A DNA stretch of 8,047 bases, taken from the NCBI GenBank assembly GCA_020846515.1, contig JADLDX010000084.1:1-8047 (forward strand), given 5' to 3'. This DNA is from Pirellulaceae bacterium. Lineage in GTDB: Bacteria > Planctomycetota > Planctomycetia > Pirellulales > Pirellulaceae. The notes under the pieces are model-generated. The model searched no databases and was not told the origin of the DNA. It saw only the letters and a list, made by a program, of their open reading frames with translations. Shown one piece after another: positions 5,648 through 8,047 of this stretch (positions within the stretch are counted from its first letter, which is position 1; each line of letters opens with the position of its first letter). Both the position numbers and the translations under genes were made by a program.

Positions 5648-7588
5648 ATGTCGATGCGCCATGGCTGGGTTTTCGTGCCATTCTGCGTTTGCCTGATCTT
5701 GGGCATCTCCTTGCAAAACCTGTTGGGTAACCGATCTGTGGATGCGGCGGAACCGCAGGCATCTAACGCTTCGCAGACCAGCGCTGCGTCGATGAGCCGG
5801 CCCAATATCGTGTTGATCCTGGCGGATGATTTGGGCGTAAACGATTTGGCTTGTTATGGTCGCGCCGATCATCGCACGCCGAAGTTGGATGCGTTGGCCA
5901 AGGCCGGTGCTCGATTCACCACGGCCTACACGGCCCAACCGATTTGTTCTCCGTCGCGGGCTGCGCTCATGACCGGCAAATGCCCAGCTCGGCTGCATCT
6001 AACGAACTATCTTCCAGGTCGACCCGATGCGCCCTCACAAAAGCTAATACAACCCGTGATCGAAGGTCAATTGCCGCTGGAAGAACCCACGCTGGCGGAA
6101 TGGCTGCGCGGCGCTGGTTACACGACTGGATTGTTTGGCAAATGGCATTTGGGCAACAAGGGCTTCGGTGCAGCCGAACAGGGGTTTGATGTCGTGGTCT
6201 CGCCACCCGCCAATACCAAGCCAAGCGCTGAAGAAGGTGGCAAAGGTGAATACGCCATCACCGCAGCCGCAGAAAAGTTTATTACCGAGAATCGCGATAA
6301 ACCATTCTTCTGTTACGTACCTCACAATAATCCACACATCCCCTTGGGTGCCAAACCCGAGTTGACTGCGAAAAACTCAGCTGCTTTCCACCCAACCTAT
6401 GCAGCCATGATCGAAACCTTGGACGATGCCGTAGGTCGGTTGATCAGTAAAGTAGACGAGCTTGGACTGACCGAGCGTACGATCTTTATATTTACCAGTG
6501 ATAATGGTGGGCTGCATGTTCTCGAAAGCCCAGGGACTCCGGCCACGCATAACACTCCGTATCGCGCGGGCAAAGGTTATGTTTACGAAGGTGGTCTGCG
6601 CGAGCCGCTCATCGTACGTTGGCCTGGCGTGATCCAGCCGGGCAAGACCATCGATACGCCGGTGGTGCTGACTGATCTGGTATCCACGCTGCTAGAAGCC
6701 GCTGGGCTCAACCTGTCGAAAACGGTCGGGCCACTGGATGGCGTTAGTTTGATGCCATTGTTACGCGGTGAGAAGTTCGCTCAGCGCTCCTTGTTCTGGC
6801 ACTTTCCTAACTACACCAATCAAGGTGGCCGACCAGCCGGCGCGATTCGTTCGGGCAATTTTAAACTCATCGAGCACTTTGAAGATGACTCAGTGGAATT
6901 GTACGATCTGGCCGCAGATCCCAGTGAAAAACAGGATCTGTCCAAGCAGGACCGCGAGCGTGCGGACAAACTGCGTCAAGAACTAGCCGCCTGGCGCAAA
7001 CGTGTGGGCGCTCAAATGCCTACGCCTAACCCCGGCTTCAAGGCGGATATGCATCAGACGATTTATGGCCAACAGGATTCTTCGAAACTAGTGCCTGAGA
7101 AAACAGCGGCTGCTACGGAACCAGGTTGGAAAGATTGGCGCAAAGCCATGAGCCAGGCTACTGCCGGGAATAAACCCAAAGTCACTCCGGCCTCTGGCGA
7201 TATTCGCTTGCATGCCAAAGATGCGATCGTGCATGCCGAAAAAATGCGTTACGAACCTGAGAGCCATAAGAATGTGCTCGGATTCTGGACCAACCCGAAA
7301 GATTGGGCTGAATGGAAGTTCGATGTGGCCAAAGCGGGCAAATATGAGATCGAAGTTCAGCAAGGTTGTGGCACCGGCGCAGGCGGCTCCGAGGTGAACG
7401 TCGAAGTTGCTGGACAAACGCTGAAGTTTACGGTGGTAGAAACGGGCCACTTTCAGCATATGATCCTGCGGACCATCGGCGTCGTCGATCTGCCCAGCGG
7501 CTCGCACGCATTGGCCATCAAACCGCAAACCAAACCAGGTGTCGCCGTAATGGACGTACGCCGAGTGGTCCTGCGCCCCGTACCCTAA
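5648..7588 (+). CDS. Secreted formylglycine-dependent sulfatase (family S1) with C-terminal beta-sandwich module
   Basis: The 646-residue product hydrolyses sulfate esters, probably on a polysaccharide or oligosaccharide, outside the cytoplasm. The N-terminus has a hydrophobic stretch (about 7-24) and a likely signal peptidase site after VDAA (31-34). Catalytic features of type I sulfatases are intact: metal ligands D60 and D61 in LADDLG, the CxPxR motif at C100-SPSR with C100 the residue converted to formylglycine, GYTTGLFGKWHLG (157-169, K165 and H167), H226 in VPHNNPH, TSDNGG (283-288, D285 and N286), and K309. The sulfatase domain ends near residue 455. After a linker, residues about 518-643 form a module with WTNPKDWAEWKFDVAKAGKY (547-566) and QGCGTGAGGSEV (572-583), resembling C-terminal beta-sandwich domains attached to fucosidases and sulfatases in planctomycetes; a carbohydrate-binding role is inferred. 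An anaerobic or oxygen-dependent maturase must act elsewhere in the genome. Substrate is not readable. Confidence 0.93.
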   Translation: MSMRHGWVFVPFCVCLILGISLQNLLGNRSVDAAEPQASNASQTSAASMSRPNIVLILADDLGVNDLACYGRADHRTPKLDALAKAGARFTTAYTAQPICSPSRAALMTGKCPARLHLTNYLPGRPDAPSQKLIQPVIEGQLPLEEPTLAEWLRGAGYTTGLFGKWHLGNKGFGAAEQGFDVVVSPPANTKPSAEEGGKGEYAITAAAEKFITENRDKPFFCYVPHNNPHIPLGAKPELTAKNSAAFHPTYAAMIETLDDAVGRLISKVDELGLTERTIFIFTSDNGGLHVLESPGTPATHNTPYRAGKGYVYEGGLREPLIVRWPGVIQPGKTIDTPVVLTDLVSTLLEAAGLNLSKTVGPLDGVSLMPLLRGEKFAQRSLFWHFPNYTNQGGRPAGAIRSGNFKLIEHFEDDSVELYDLAADPSEKQDLSKQDRERADKLRQELAAWRKRVGAQMPTPNPGFKADMHQTIYGQQDSSKLVPEKTAAATEPGWKDWRKAMSQATAGNKPKVTPASGDIRLHAKDAIVHAEKMRYEPESHKNVLGFWTNPKDWAEWKFDVAKAGKYEIEVQQGCGTGAGGSEVNVEVAGQTLKFTVVETGHFQHMILRTIGVVDLPSGSHALAIKPQTKPGVAVMDVRRVVLRPVP

Positions 7589-7600
7589 TAGCAGCTGGGA

Positions 7601-7656
7601 AGCCACCGTCGCCAAACGGTGGACCTCTATGTAGCCACCGTCGCCAGACGGTGGAT
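7601..7656. repeat. Two direct copies of a REP-like hairpin element
   Basis: The copies share AGCCACCGTCGCCA, then A or G, then ACGGTGGA, and are spaced 32 bp apart. The first hairpin (7603-7622) has a 7-bp stem CCACCGT/ACGGTGG and a 6-nt loop. The second (7635-7654) has an 8-bp stem CCACCGTC/GACGGTGG and a GCCA loop. They begin 14 bp after the sulfatase stop. No T-tract follows, so they resemble extragenic palindromic repeats more than intrinsic terminators, though they could stabilise the sulfatase mRNA 3' end. Confidence 0.75.
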
Positions 7657-7715
7657 TCAGGCGACGCAGCTTCAAGTCCAAGTACTTCTGACGATTACCT
7701 TCCGGTGACTAGCTC

Positions 7716-8047
7716 ATGACCAATCGAACTCCCCTGACTTGTCTGAACCAGTTCTCCGTACCCCTGCTCTGCCTGGCGTTACTTGCCGTAGCGCCGGTAG
7801 CCTGCCAGGGTGAAACGTGGGAAGGTTACGAGAAGATTAACTTTCAAGTGGCTGGGCGTCAGGCATTCTTGATCGCTCCCAAAACGCCGGCCGCTTCAAA
7901 GCCGTGGATCTGGCGGACTGAGTTTTTTGGGCACGAGCCGCAAGCCGACAAGGCGTTGCTCGCCAAAGGCTTTCACGTCGGCTATATCAACGTGCAGAAC
8001 TTGTACGGAGGCCCACAAGCGATGGAGGCCATGGATGCGATGTACGC
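7716..8047 (+). CDS. Secreted alpha/beta-hydrolase-like protein, 3' end missing
   Basis: Only the first 110 codons are in the window and the frame stays open to the right edge. Residues 10-30 are a hydrophobic signal sequence. C30 follows PVA, which is a poor lipobox, so ordinary export is more likely than lipoprotein anchoring. The mature start reads WEGYEKINFQVAGRQAFLIAP, followed by KPWIWRTEFFGHEP (62-75), ALLAKGFHVGYINVQNLYGGP (80-100) and a run toward AMDAMY. The pattern of a substrate-facing strand, a PWIWR turn and a GFHVGYINV strand is typical of alpha/beta-hydrolase proteins (esterase or prolyl-oligopeptidase-like) common in planctomycetes. The catalytic serine, acid and histidine would all lie beyond the edge, so activity cannot be confirmed. 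GGTGA (7704-7708) is 7 nt before the ATG and may serve as a weak ribosome binding site. The gene lies 127 bp after the sulfatase on the same strand and may act on the same substrate. Confidence 0.7.
   Translation, partial: MTNRTPLTCLNQFSVPLLCLALLAVAPVACQGETWEGYEKINFQVAGRQAFLIAPKTPAASKPWIWRTEFFGHEPQADKALLAKGFHVGYINVQNLYGGPQAMEAMDAMY

Noticed and set aside
5633..5998. Minus-strand 121-codon ORF opposite the sulfatase N-terminus
   Set aside because: It is antisense to the signal peptide and CxPxR region of the sulfatase and is rich in Arg and His, as expected of a shadow frame.
7088..7681. Minus-strand 197-codon ORF opposite the sulfatase C-terminus
   Set aside because: It is long, but its length follows from codon bias of the sulfatase on the other strand. 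It starts inside the hairpin-repeat spacer and has no recognisable domain or export signal.

Overview
The window looks like part of a Planctomycetota chromosome, probably a Pirellula/Rhodopirellula-like lineage. This is inferred from gene content, not from a marker gene. It combines bacterial genes of the tetrahydromethanopterin (H4MPT) C1 pathway with a secreted formylglycine sulfatase, a secreted GH105-like glycoside hydrolase and a secreted alpha/beta-hydrolase-like protein. It also has sparse Shine-Dalgarno use, moderate GC and hairpin repeats between genes. No rRNA, tRNA, transposase, integrase or CRISPR array is visible.

Left half, minus strand, read right to left: a secreted two-domain protein (4543-2807; degenerate M14 carboxypeptidase-like N-terminus plus GH105 C-terminus), a 127-bp spacer with two matching short palindromes, then fhcB (2679-1402), which overlaps fhcA (1408 to the left edge) by 7 bp. 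FhcA and FhcB belong to the formyltransferase/hydrolase (Fhc) complex, which releases formate from the formyl group carried on methanofuran. fhcA is cut by the window edge, and fhcD and fhcC would be expected beyond it.

Centre: a 400-bp divergent intergenic region (4544-4943). It holds a 13-bp tandem array (seven units, 4567-4657), a series of short inverted repeats (4673-4813) and a 17-bp tandem array (five units, 4814-4898).

Right half, plus strand: a small four-helix CopD-like membrane protein (4944-5438), a spacer with a nested stem-loop candidate (5501-5580), a secreted sulfatase with a C-terminal beta-sandwich module (5648-7588), a pair of 20-nt hairpin repeats (7603-7654), and the first 110 codons of a secreted alpha/beta-hydrolase-like protein (7716 to the right edge).

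The secreted sulfatase, the GH105-like enzyme and the hydrolase fit breakdown of sulfated, uronate-containing polysaccharide outside the cytoplasm. The Fhc enzymes handle formaldehyde-level C1 units in the cytoplasm. A functional link, for example C1 released from O-methyl sugars, is speculation. No complete new system is evident. The points most worth a second look are the mixed features of FhcB, the degenerate peptidase/GH105 fusion, and the repeat-filled divergent region.
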